Below, in pieces: positions 6,824 to 13,631 of a stretch of 17,087 nucleotides of DNA (position 1 is its first letter; each line of letters starts with the position of its first letter). Source of the stretch: an uncultured Lachnospiraceae bacterium (GTDB lineage: Bacteria; Bacillota; Clostridia; Lachnospirales; Lachnospiraceae); the NCBI GenBank assembly GCA_910577445.1, contig CAJTMZ010000030.1:1-17087 (forward strand). The letters run 5' to 3'. Both the position numbers and the translations under genes were made by a program. The notes under the pieces were generated by a model. The model did no database searches. It was not told the DNA's origin and saw only the letters and a program-made list of their open reading frames with translations.

Positions 6824-8140
6824 CTATTCGTTCAGGAAACTTCTGACTCGTTTTTCTATCATCTGCAGTCCTATCTTTGAATCCGTCCCGTTTTTTACAA
6901 TATCGTCAATGCCTGCGTCAATCATTTCCTTAACCAGTGTGATATCCTTGAAATTATAATCCGGCTCGGCATTGTCCATAATAGATGTGATAAGGTTTAT
7001 ATCCATTCCGCCCTCCTCGGACAGCACCTGATTTATGCTTAACATAGTCGTCATGGAATCAGTAACCGTTTTCAATACAGACGCGCCTTCTTTATAGGTA
7101 TATATTTCACTTTGAATTTCTATATCGTAACAAAAAGTTTTTATCAGTTCCCAGGCAAGCCTCTCATTGTCTGTTCTGGAATTCATGGCCAGTAAAAGCG
7201 TGCTCATGGTCGATTTGTTATCGCCTTTTTCTCCCCGAGGCAGCGTAATACAGTCCAGCTCAAAATTCGTATATTTTTTTATGTTCCATGGATAAGGCTT
7301 ATAAGTTCTGTAATCCGACAAAAGTGCCGGCATAAACGCCACATTCCCTTTATCGAAGTCGTCTGCCGTGACGGAATTTCCTTTTGCAAGTCTGTTTATT
7401 TTCTTGATGAAATCCACAGCCTCTATCGCATTTTCACTGAGCAGATTGCAGTTCGTGCCGTTTGCGTCAAAGGCATTCACACCGTTTGTAATAAAAGCAT
7501 GCTGCCAGGTATAACCGCAGACGCCAAACCGGTCTTCTATTCCATTGCCGTCGGTATCTTTGGTAACCCTGCTGCAGATATCATAAAAATCTTCCCACGT
7601 CCAATCTTCCTGTATTTCATTTATCCCTTCGTTTTTCAGCAGCGTTTTGTTTACAAACATCATACTTGGCACACTCTCGAAGGGAATCCCGTACTGACTG
7701 CCGGAAATATTTCCAAATTCAAAGGATGCGTTATAATATCTGGACTTATCATAATCCGCGTCCCTGTCAATAAACCCGTCCAGTTTCATCAGGGCATCCG
7801 TACCTGCAAAGGTGGAAAAATCTTCCGGCAGTATAAAGAAAACATCCGGCGCGTTTCCTTTTATCAAAGCAGACGCGATATATTCCGAATAGTCATCTTT
7901 CTGGATTCCGCTTACAAACTTCACCTTTACTCCGGGATGACCGGCTTCAAATTTCTCCACTGCATCATCAATAAGCTGATAGGTGTAAGCATCCGGAACA
8001 TCCCATGCGCTGCCTGTAAAAAAGCCCAGCGTTATTGTCCTTTTATGCTGGAAATAATAAAATAAGGCTGACGCCGCTACCAGAACCGCCGTCATAAAAA
8101 CGCCTAAGACAAATCCTTTGCCCATAATCTTCTTTTTCAT
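6824..8140 (-). CDS. Membrane-tethered family 1 solute-binding protein (sensor accessory candidate)
   Basis: A 438-residue extracytoplasmic solute-binding family 1 protein, as found with CUT1 sugar importers. A hydrophobic span at about residues 10-30 lies after Lys-rich KKKIMGK. No lipobox cysteine follows it, so the protein is probably held by an uncleaved anchor. The mature part has the features FEAGHPGVKVKF, GNAPDVFFI, YGIPFE, DWTWEDFYDIC and an EF-hand-like DTDGNGIED loop (about 195-203) that is common in this family. No permease or ATPase of its type is nearby, and it is the last gene of the kinase operon. A role in sensing is therefore more likely than transport, by inference. The start is uncertain. 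The ATG at 8140 has GGAGG about 14 bases upstream; a GTG at 8161 overlaps the regulator gene by 16 bases but lacks its own ribosome site. Confidence 0.85.
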   Translation of the reverse strand: MKKKIMGKGFVLGVFMTAVLVAASALFYYFQHKRTITLGFFTGSAWDVPDAYTYQLIDDAVEKFEAGHPGVKVKFVSGIQKDDYSEYIASALIKGNAPDVFFILPEDFSTFAGTDALMKLDGFIDRDADYDKSRYYNASFEFGNISGSQYGIPFESVPSMMFVNKTLLKNEGINEIQEDWTWEDFYDICSRVTKDTDGNGIEDRFGVCGYTWQHAFITNGVNAFDANGTNCNLLSENAIEAVDFIKKINRLAKGNSVTADDFDKGNVAFMPALLSDYRTYKPYPWNIKKYTNFELDCITLPRGEKGDNKSTMSTLLLAMNSRTDNERLAWELIKTFCYDIEIQSEIYTYKEGASVLKTVTDSMTTMLSINQVLSEEGGMDINLITSIMDNAEPDYNFKDITLVKEMIDAGIDDIVKNGTDSKIGLQMIEKRVRSFLNE

Positions 8141-8145
8141 CAAAG

Positions 8146-8799
8146 TCAGCTTTTCCTCCACTGTACGGCCCAGATAGCTAATTGTGTTCTGTCGCGCAAA
8201 TCAAGCTTCTTTAAAACAGAGCTTAAATAGTTTCTTACAGAGCCCTCCGTCAGGAAAAGTTCCGTCGCTATCTCCTTATTGGACAGCCCTTTTGACACAA
8301 GCCCTATCACTTTCCACTCCGACTCTGTAATATCCTTAATATAATCCTCATCCACCTTAATGACTGCCGCATTTTCCCTTGCCATCTGTGAAAACATTTT
8401 CACAACCTTCCCGGCTATATCCTCGTTTATCATGGCGTTTCCATGATAAACTTTATGTATCGCCTCTATCAGCCCGTCCGCGGAAATACCTTTTAAAAGA
8501 TAACCGCTGGCCCCATGCTTTAAAGCGCTGAAGATGTATTCATCATCATCAAAGGTTGTCAGAATAATAATCTTTATTTCGGGATAGTTTTCTTTGATAA
8601 TCTGGGTACACTGTACGCCATCCATTTCCGGCATTCTGATATCCATCAGAATTACATCCGGCTTATCCCGCCTGACAGCCCTGACCACCTCAATTCCGTT
8701 TGCCGCAGTATTCACCGAAAAATCCGGATTGCCGGACAGCACAATACGAAGGCTGTCTCTTATCAGTTCCTGGTCGTCTGCAATTAGTATTTTAATCAT
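8146..8799 (-). CDS. NarL/LuxR-type response regulator
   Basis: A 217-residue DNA-binding response regulator. The receiver domain (1-120) has the acidic pair Asp8-Asp9, the phosphoacceptor Asp53 in ILMDIRMPEMDG, a Thr in ILTTFDDDEY and the conserved Lys in GYLLK. A linker of about 25 residues precedes the C-terminal LuxR-type helix-turn-helix (about 150-213), with the typical SNKEIATELFLTEGSVRNYLSSVLKKL. Its start overlaps the kinase stop by eight bases, implying translational coupling and cognate pairing. The usual DNA sites for this class are short inverted repeats. Candidate sites lie upstream of its own operon and upstream of the sugar importer operon. Family assignment is firm; the target genes are inferred. 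Confidence 0.94.
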   Translation of the reverse strand: MIKILIADDQELIRDSLRIVLSGNPDFSVNTAANGIEVVRAVRRDKPDVILMDIRMPEMDGVQCTQIIKENYPEIKIIILTTFDDDEYIFSALKHGASGYLLKGISADGLIEAIHKVYHGNAMINEDIAGKVVKMFSQMARENAAVIKVDEDYIKDITESEWKVIGLVSKGLSNKEIATELFLTEGSVRNYLSSVLKKLDLRDRTQLAIWAVQWRKS

Positions 8800-10087
8800 T
8801 TTCCGTTCCCCACCTTATCGGAATTTCCGCCACCACGCAAAACCCGTCGCTTCCGTCAACATGTATCTTCCCACCGAGCATATCCAATCGTTCTTTCATG
8901 TGTGTAAGACCAAAGCCCGGCTCGATATCGGGGGCGCCGGCGCCGTTATCCTTTATTGTTATCGTCACAATATTGTATTCCCGCGTCATCCATATCCTTA
9001 CCGTGTCCGCTTTTCCGTGCCTGATAGAATTGGTGATACTTTCCTGAATGATTCGGTAGATTACTTCCTCCTCGTCCTCGCCTAACGCCAGCCTGCCAGC
9101 GCTGTTATCCAATGTAATGTTCACCTTTGAGGCAGCGCTCATCTGCGAAATCATTTTATGGATTGCCGACAGCAAATCTTTCTGTTCCAGCGCGTCGGGA
9201 CGAAGTTCATTGACGGAACGCCTTACATCCGTCATGCCCTGCCTTGCCACGTCTGAGACCAGTGAAAGATACCGTTTTAACATTTCGGGCGAAACATCGG
9301 CAACAGCCGTTGCCGCGTCAATTCCCGCGATAATGCCGGTCAGAGTGTGTCCCAGCGTGTCATGTATTTCTCTGGCCAGCCTGTTTCTCTCCCTTGTCTG
9401 CGCCAGTTTTTCCGACTCGGCGGCATAATTTTCAAGTTCCCTGTTTGCAGCCTGAAGCCGCTCATTCAGGGAATTTATCTCATCCTTTTTATCCATCTGT
9501 TCCCGCAAATGCAAAATTGTATACACAATAAAAAGAATGATGTTTAACGTCGTAAAAAGGTTCTTGATGAGGATTAAAATCGCCGCCACCGTTCCGATGT
9601 AATACTCCGTATATGTCTCAAAGGAAGTAATTTTAAAAATATTAGAGCAGGCATTAAAATCAAAAATCAGGAAAAATGTACTGCCCAAAATAAGGGGGAG
9701 CAGTTTTTTACTGCTTCCCTCAAAGAATTTCATAATATGCGCCACAAAGAGAAGGATAAGCCCGTTATAGTTTACCTGCAGTGCAGTAATCACAAAAACA
9801 GTACATATAAATTCCAAAACAATAATACACCACTGATGTTTTATTTCATAATTATCATGCATATACATCAGCGCCATCAAAAGCACAAAGAAGCTTAAGG
9901 AAATAAAAAACATTTTCCCCGGAATCGGAGGTAACGTGTTTACCTTTTTCAGAAACATGACCGCTCCCCCGGAGTTTCCGATTTTTATAATGGTTACCGC
10001 GGAAACAGCGGAAATATACAACACTGCTATGAAATTAAAGCTTTTCATAAAACTTAATACGAAATTCTTTAATGCCGACGTATCCAT
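8792..10087 (-). CDS. HisKA_3-family sensor histidine kinase with multi-span membrane domain
   Basis: A 431-residue membrane histidine kinase. The N-terminal half (about 17-195) holds five or six hydrophobic spans joined by short loops, with no recognisable extracytoplasmic sensor domain. A coiled coil (about 196-232) leads to the dimerisation and phosphoacceptor domain with His242 in RNRLAREIHDTLGHTL, a HisKA_3 signature. The HATPase_c domain has the N box IIQESITNSIRHG (Asn353), the G1 box DNGAGA (380-385) and GFGLTHMKERLDMLGG. It starts three bases after the tethered binding-protein gene and overlaps the response regulator by eight bases. The architecture is LiaS/DesK-like. The lack of a ligand domain suggests that signals come from the membrane or from the neighbouring binding proteins; this is an inference from context. 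Confidence 0.93.
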   Translation of the reverse strand: MDTSALKNFVLSFMKSFNFIAVLYISAVSAVTIIKIGNSGGAVMFLKKVNTLPPIPGKMFFISLSFFVLLMALMYMHDNYEIKHQWCIIVLEFICTVFVITALQVNYNGLILLFVAHIMKFFEGSSKKLLPLILGSTFFLIFDFNACSNIFKITSFETYTEYYIGTVAAILILIKNLFTTLNIILFIVYTILHLREQMDKKDEINSLNERLQAANRELENYAAESEKLAQTRERNRLAREIHDTLGHTLTGIIAGIDAATAVADVSPEMLKRYLSLVSDVARQGMTDVRRSVNELRPDALEQKDLLSAIHKMISQMSAASKVNITLDNSAGRLALGEDEEEVIYRIIQESITNSIRHGKADTVRIWMTREYNIVTITIKDNGAGAPDIEPGFGLTHMKERLDMLGGKIHVDGSDGFCVVAEIPIRWGTEND

Positions 10088-10090
10088 TTT

Positions 10091-11065
10091 CTACTGCCAT
10101 CCCTTTGTACTGAATTCGTTTATATTTTCCGCACTGATTAAATTGACCGAAACTTTTATTTTCTTTTCAACAGGCCTGCCTTCTATCATATTGTAAAGCT
10201 GCTCCACCGCATTCTGTCCGATTTCGGACGGATACTGGGCCGACGTTGCGAGCATGATTTTTTCTTTTATCATGGACTTCGCCTCCGGCGCGCCGTCCAC
10301 CCCAAGAACAGATATGCCGTCCAGTCTCCCGTAATCCTTCAGCGCTGCCATCACGCCAAGAGCGCCCACATCGTTGATGGAAAAAACAACATCAAAATCC
10401 ACACCCTTTTTCAGTTCGTCAATCATCAGAGGCATGGCAATCTCAAGCTGCCCTGCATAATCCAACCTGTCCACAATCTCAAAGTTCCCGTTTCCCTCCA
10501 CCGTGTCTGCAAACCCCTCCACGCGGTCGTTTGAGGATTTGGTTGTCGGATGTTCAAATATCAGAATCTTTCCCTCTGTTTTTTTATGCAAAAGATATTC
10601 GGCGCAGAGAACTCCCGCATGATAGTTATCCGAAACAACAATACAGTCCGCCAGACTTTCATCATATATCTCAGTGTCAACAAATATTATTCTGACACCT
10701 TTCTCTCTCCCATACTCGATAGCGGGAATAATCTTCTCAAAATCAACAGGTGCGATAAATATAGCTTCCACGCCCTCGTCTATCAGGTCATAAATCTGCT
10801 GCGTCTGTCTCTCCGCGTCAAGGGCCGGGTCTCTTGTAATCAGAATATCCCCGTTTGATTCCACGGTAGCTCGTATCGTTCCGTTAATTACTTCAAAGAA
10901 AGGATTATTCATGGTCATATATGTTGCCCCGAATTTGTGCGCGCTTTCTCTCTGTGTAAGGGAAAAATCATTGTTTTTGTCAAGAATAGCCATTGCGCCC
11001 AAAAGAACCAGTACCATCGCTGTCGTATAAAATACAGTTTTCATCCCATTTGATAAACGTTTCAT
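10091..11065 (-). CDS. Membrane-tethered ribose-type sugar-binding protein (sensor candidate)
   Basis: A 324-residue type I periplasmic-binding-fold protein of the Peripla_BP_4 (ribose/galactose/LacI-like) family. A hydrophobic segment at about residues 9-28 follows KRLSNGMK and has no lipobox cysteine, so an uncleaved anchor is likely. The binding fold shows MTMNNPFFEVINGTIRATVE, QTQQIYDLIDEGVEAIFIAPVD, KGVRIIFVDTEI, SNDRVEGF, VFSINDVGALGVMAAL and ISVLGVDGAPEA, matching the two alternating Rossmann-like lobes. It is the promoter-proximal gene of the sensor operon and is separated from the kinase by only three bases. Such anchored binders next to a kinase resemble clostridial XylFII, which signals through the LytS kinase. 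The ligand is unknown. The ribosome site is weak (AAGG), and a second ATG at codon 8 is possible. Confidence 0.87.
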   Translation of the reverse strand: MKRLSNGMKTVFYTTAMVLVLLGAMAILDKNNDFSLTQRESAHKFGATYMTMNNPFFEVINGTIRATVESNGDILITRDPALDAERQTQQIYDLIDEGVEAIFIAPVDFEKIIPAIEYGREKGVRIIFVDTEIYDESLADCIVVSDNYHAGVLCAEYLLHKKTEGKILIFEHPTTKSSNDRVEGFADTVEGNGNFEIVDRLDYAGQLEIAMPLMIDELKKGVDFDVVFSINDVGALGVMAALKDYGRLDGISVLGVDGAPEAKSMIKEKIMLATSAQYPSEIGQNAVEQLYNMIEGRPVEKKIKVSVNLISAENINEFSTKGWQ

Positions 11066-11100
11066 TTTGCCTTATCCTAAAAATAACAAAAGGAAAGAAC

Positions 11101-11123
11101 ATATAAGCCCAGTAGACTTATAT
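11101..11123. repeat. Inverted repeat in the leader of the sensor operon
   Basis: Arms ATATAAG (11101-11107) and CTTATAT (11117-11123) flank a 9-base spacer. It lies between the predicted transcription start and the first gene of the sensor operon, so it could be an RNA hairpin or an operator. The AT-rich stem is only moderately stable. Confidence 0.45.
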
Positions 11124-11153
11124 TGGTCTTCCCTCAAATATTCATCTGATTTG

Positions 11154-11178
11154 TGACAGGATATCCTATCTCCTGTCA
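11154..11178. promoter_or_regulatory. Inverted repeat, candidate operator of the sensor operon
   Basis: Perfect 8-base arms TGACAGGA (11154-11161) and TCCTGTCA (11171-11178) flank nine bases, so the two TGACA/TGTCA cores begin 20 bases apart, about two helical turns. It lies roughly 10-35 bases downstream of the predicted transcription start. The same core forms the inverted repeat upstream of the importer operon (6724-6747). It may be a protein site or a leader hairpin. Confidence 0.5.
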
Positions 11179-11196
11179 TATTCTGCCATTAAATAC

Positions 11197-11225
11197 AGTA
11201 TAGCAATTCAGAAGCTAAAAATCAA
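11197..11225 (-). promoter_or_regulatory. Promoter of the two-component sensor operon
   Basis: On the - strand, TTGATT (11220-11225) and TATACT (11197-11202) are 17 bases apart, and TGC directly precedes the -10 hexamer, giving an extended -10. The predicted start near 11190 leaves a leader of about 125 bases that holds two inverted repeats with 9-base spacers. The whole interval 11066-11259 contains no other gene. Confidence 0.6.
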
Positions 11226-11259
11226 TAATTTCTTACACCCTTCTTCAGTAAATATTTTC

Positions 11260-11859
11260 TTAATCCGGCTGCTGTCCGTCGTGCGCCTTCCACTGGCATT
11301 CCATCACCTGCATATGGGAAAATATCGCCTTAAAGGAGGAATCCTCCGGCGAACAGGCATAGATGCCGAACTGTATTTTCCCCTTTCCGGCGTGCATATG
11401 GCAAATGCGCATCTGATTAAACACGGCTCCGTCCTCGGAACACTCGATACAGTAATCGTCCTTCCTCCGGCTGAGCCGATACCACATGGATTTTATGGAA
11501 GCGTCTGTAACGGTGGTCGCCCAGTCGGAATATCCCTGATTTGTCACCACGCTTCCCAAATGCTGATAGCTGTCATTTTCATATTCCACAGAAGCCTTCA
11601 GCCAGTTTTCACTGTCCAGATACATAACGATTCCGCACTGGTCGAATCTGTGATGGCTCTCTTCAAATTCCGTCTTAGCCACAAAGCTGAAATATTTTTC
11701 CTCCGTCTCCATCTGCCAGACAGGCGCATTGTCATTTCGGAAATGATAGTAGGTTCTCTGCCATAAATCCGTATGAGGCTTCGTCACAACTTCCACCCTG
11801 TCATTCTCAATTCTGCAGCTTTCCGGTTCCCTTGTCCACTTAAATTTTGTAAAGTCCAT
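11260..11859 (-). CDS. DUF1349 family protein (concanavalin A-like fold)
   Basis: A 199-residue protein matching the DUF1349 family, related to yeast REE1 (regulation of enolase) and predicted to adopt a concanavalin A-like jelly roll. Visible family features are WQRTYYHFRNDNAPVW, FDQCGIVMYLDSENWLKASVEYE, LGSVVTNQGYSDWATT, MWYRLSRRKDDYCIECSEDG and FGIYACSPEDSSFKAIFSH. There is no signal peptide, so it is probably cytosolic. The biochemical function is unknown for the family; a carbohydrate-related role is often supposed because of the fold. It lies 64 bases after the flavodoxin-like gene and about 195 bases before the sensor operon. It may be monocistronic from a local TATAAT or read through from upstream. 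A ribosome site, AAGGATGG, precedes the start. Confidence 0.82.
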   Translation of the reverse strand: MDFTKFKWTREPESCRIENDRVEVVTKPHTDLWQRTYYHFRNDNAPVWQMETEEKYFSFVAKTEFEESHHRFDQCGIVMYLDSENWLKASVEYENDSYQHLGSVVTNQGYSDWATTVTDASIKSMWYRLSRRKDDYCIECSEDGAVFNQMRICHMHAGKGKIQFGIYACSPEDSSFKAIFSHMQVMECQWKAHDGQQPD

Positions 11860-11898
11860 TTTCTTACCATCCTTATTCCGTTTGTTAAATATATCCTT

Positions 11899-11904
11899 AT
11901 TATA
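11899..11904 (-). promoter_or_regulatory. Possible -10 element for the DUF1349 gene
   Basis: A perfect TATAAT is found on the - strand 39 bases before the start codon, in an AT-rich gap. No good -35 hexamer is seen 16-18 bases upstream; the best positions fall in the 3' end of the flavodoxin-like gene. Presented as a weak candidate only. Confidence 0.3.
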
Positions 11905-11923
11905 AAAAGCAGCACCTATTTGA

Positions 11924-12487
11924 TTACCCTTGCAATATTTTCCGGCAAAAATCTCTTATTTCATCTTTCCGGGCTTCCACCGCTTCCTTATACTCCACAG
12001 AACAAAGTCCCAGGCTCCCGCCCGGCTGTATTTCCAGATGACCGTAAAAATGCTCAATGCTTTCGATTATTCTTTTACATTCCTTCATATTCGGGCCTGT
12101 TCTCAGGGCGATGGTATAGCCGGTCTTTCTGCCGATATTAACGGCACCTCCGATAACAGCGTGAGGCTCATGGGTATTACACCAGGGCGTGCATCTATCA
12201 ATAAACGCCTTGAACTGGCCGGGAACATCCGCCCAGTAAGAAGGGGAAACACAGACAATGGTGTCCGCCCACGCAAATTCCGCCATAATCTTTATCATAT
12301 CATCGTCCTGAACGCATCTTGCCGTCTTATGGCAGCTTCTGCAGCCTTTGCAGAACTTAATATCATAGTCGTCAATGCAAATGCTCCTGACTTTACAGGC
12401 CATCCCCAAAAAGGAATGCACCGTATGAATTATTTCCGCTGTTGCCCCGTCTCTTACAGGGCTGCAATTCATCAACAATACATTCAT
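11924..12487 (-). CDS. Flavodoxin-family NAD(P)H oxidoreductase with Isf-like cysteine motif
   Basis: A 187-residue flavodoxin-like fold protein of the NADPH-dependent FMN reductase / iron-sulfur flavoprotein group. The N terminus MNVLLMNCSPVRDGATAEII is the FMN-phosphate-binding strand and loop. Residues 46-58 carry Cys46-x2-Cys49-x2-Cys52-x5-Cys58, the compact pattern described for the 4Fe-4S cluster of archaeal Isf proteins, followed by DDM. ADTIVCVSPSYWADVPGQFKAFIDR is the conserved second flavin-binding segment. It starts 24 bases after the GDP-fucose synthase stop with GGAGGG upstream, so it is probably the distal gene of that operon, although no sugar-nucleotide role is apparent. The electron partner and substrate are unknown. 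Cluster binding is predicted from the motif only. Confidence 0.86.
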   Translation of the reverse strand: MNVLLMNCSPVRDGATAEIIHTVHSFLGMACKVRSICIDDYDIKFCKGCRSCHKTARCVQDDDMIKIMAEFAWADTIVCVSPSYWADVPGQFKAFIDRCTPWCNTHEPHAVIGGAVNIGRKTGYTIALRTGPNMKECKRIIESIEHFYGHLEIQPGGSLGLCSVEYKEAVEARKDEIRDFCRKILQG

Positions 12488-12511
12488 GGTATCATTCCCT
12501 CCTGAACTCTT

Positions 12512-13453
12512 TTACATTCTGGCGCTTTCCACATTTTCCTGAAACCACCGGTAGGCCAGACCTACGCCCTCTTCCAGTTCCACCTTATGGCTCCAGCCAA
12601 GGCTGTGCAGTTTGTCCACGTTGGTAAGCTTTCTGGGCGTACCGTCGGGCATGTCCTTATTCCAGACAATCCCGCCTGTATAGCCCACTGCCTTTCTGAC
12701 CGTTTCCGCCAGCTCGCTGATGGTCACTTCCTTGCCGGTTCCGATATTTACATGCTCCTCGCCGTCATAATTTTCCAGAAGGAACACACAGGCGTCCGCC
12801 ATGTCGTCAACATAAAGAAATTCCCGAAGAGGCGTACCGGTTCCCCAAAGTTCAACGGATGGCGCTCCCTGCACCTTTGCTTCATGGAATTTCCTTATCA
12901 TCGCGGGCATCACATGGGAACCCTCAAGGTCATAATTATCATGGGGCCCGTAAAGATTGGTGGGCATACAGCTTATAAAGTTGTCCCCATACTGCCTTTT
13001 GTAAAACTGGCACATCTTCAAGCCGGAAATCTTGGCAATCGCATAAGCTTCGTTGGTCTCCTCCAAAGGCCCGGTAAGCAGAGCTTCCTCCGGTATGGGC
13101 TGAGGCGCCATTCTGGGGTAAATGCAGGTGCTTCCCAGAAACAGCAGCTTTTTCACCTGATATCTGTGACAGCATTCAATCACATTGCACTGAATCTGTA
13201 GATTTTCATAGGCAAAATCAGCCGGCGCGGTATTGTTGGCGTTGATGCCGCCTACTTTTGCCGCCGCCAGAACCACCACATCGGGCCGCTCCTTTTCAAA
13301 AAACGCTCTCACCATGGCCTGATTGGTCAGGTCCAGCTCCCTGTGGGTTTTTCCGAACACATTTGTGTAGCCTTTTTCTTCAAGATTTCTGACAATGGCG
13401 CTGCCTACCAGTCCGCGGTGGCCCGCCACATAGATTTTATCATTCTTTTTCAT
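12512..13453 (-). CDS. fcl: GDP-L-fucose synthase (GDP-4-keto-6-deoxymannose epimerase/reductase)
   Basis: Converts GDP-4-dehydro-6-deoxy-D-mannose to GDP-L-fucose with NADPH, the second step after gmd, in the cytosol. The 313-residue short-chain dehydrogenase-like protein has the nucleotide-binding motif GHRGLVG (11-17) and the catalytic set Ser108 and Cys110 in LGSTCIYP with Tyr137 and Lys141 in YAIAK. The family segments PTNLYGPHDNYD and REFLYVDDMADAC are also present. The ATG at 13453 is chosen over an in-frame ATG at 13465 because GGAGG (13459-13463) would lie inside the longer form and is five bases before the shorter one. The upstream region carries one copy of a 60-base repeat. It is separated from gmd by the large membrane-protein gene but is clearly its pathway partner. 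Confidence 0.95.
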   Translation of the reverse strand: MKKNDKIYVAGHRGLVGSAIVRNLEEKGYTNVFGKTHRELDLTNQAMVRAFFEKERPDVVVLAAAKVGGINANNTAPADFAYENLQIQCNVIECCHRYQVKKLLFLGSTCIYPRMAPQPIPEEALLTGPLEETNEAYAIAKISGLKMCQFYKRQYGDNFISCMPTNLYGPHDNYDLEGSHVMPAMIRKFHEAKVQGAPSVELWGTGTPLREFLYVDDMADACVFLLENYDGEEHVNIGTGKEVTISELAETVRKAVGYTGGIVWNKDMPDGTPRKLTNVDKLHSLGWSHKVELEEGVGLAYRWFQENVESARM

Positions 13454-13470
13454 TTTTTCCTCCATTTATA

Positions 13471-13531
13471 GTTCCGTATCAGCCCTTCGATTACCCATTG
13501 GTCTGGAATGCTTTCCGGCTGCTTTGCATCC
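13471..13531 (-). repeat. 60-base direct repeat, copy A (intergenic)
   Basis: This 61-base segment just upstream of fcl is nearly identical to 13572-13631, with one substitution and one extra base. Read on the - strand in the frame of the membrane-protein tail, it encodes RDAKQPESIPDQ, continues as WVIEGLIRNYKWRKK and stops at a TGA that overlaps the fcl ATG. An in-frame TGA lies just before it, so it is not expressed as part of the present membrane protein. Confidence 0.9.
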
Positions 13532-13554
13532 CGAAATCATTCCGGGTTCTCTTC

Positions 13555-13586
13555 GGGCTGATACTGTTTTCGTTCCGTATCAGCCC
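13555..13586. repeat. Inverted repeat between the two 60-base copies
   Basis: Perfect 10-base arms GGGCTGATAC (13555-13564) and GTATCAGCCC (13577-13586) flank 12 bases. The right arm is part of repeat copy B; the left arm is an extra inverted piece of the same word in the spacer. No T tract follows on the - strand, so an intrinsic terminator is not supported. A near-perfect 17-base palindrome with CCCG/CGGG ends also sits in this spacer, at about 13530-13546. Confidence 0.6.
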
Positions 13587-13631
13587 TTCGGTTACCCTTG
13601 GTCTGGAATGCTTTCCGGCTGCTTTGCATCC
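13572..13631 (-). repeat. 60-base direct repeat, copy B (overlaps the membrane-protein 3' end)
   Basis: This 60-base copy starts 101 bases after copy A and supplies the last codons and the stop of the membrane-protein gene (ending AKQPESIPDQG). Relative to copy A it lacks one base, which changes CAA TGG GTA to CAA GGG TAA and creates the stop. Presence inside a coding end and again in the adjacent gap points to duplication or insertion of a dispersed repeat. Confidence 0.9.

Noticed and set aside
13466..13540. 24-codon - strand open frame inside repeat copy A
   Set aside because: No ribosome site of its own, and its sequence is just another frame of the duplicated segment.
13471..13631. CRISPR-like repeat
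   Set aside because: Only two copies, repeat length of 60, one overlapping a coding end, and no cas genes.
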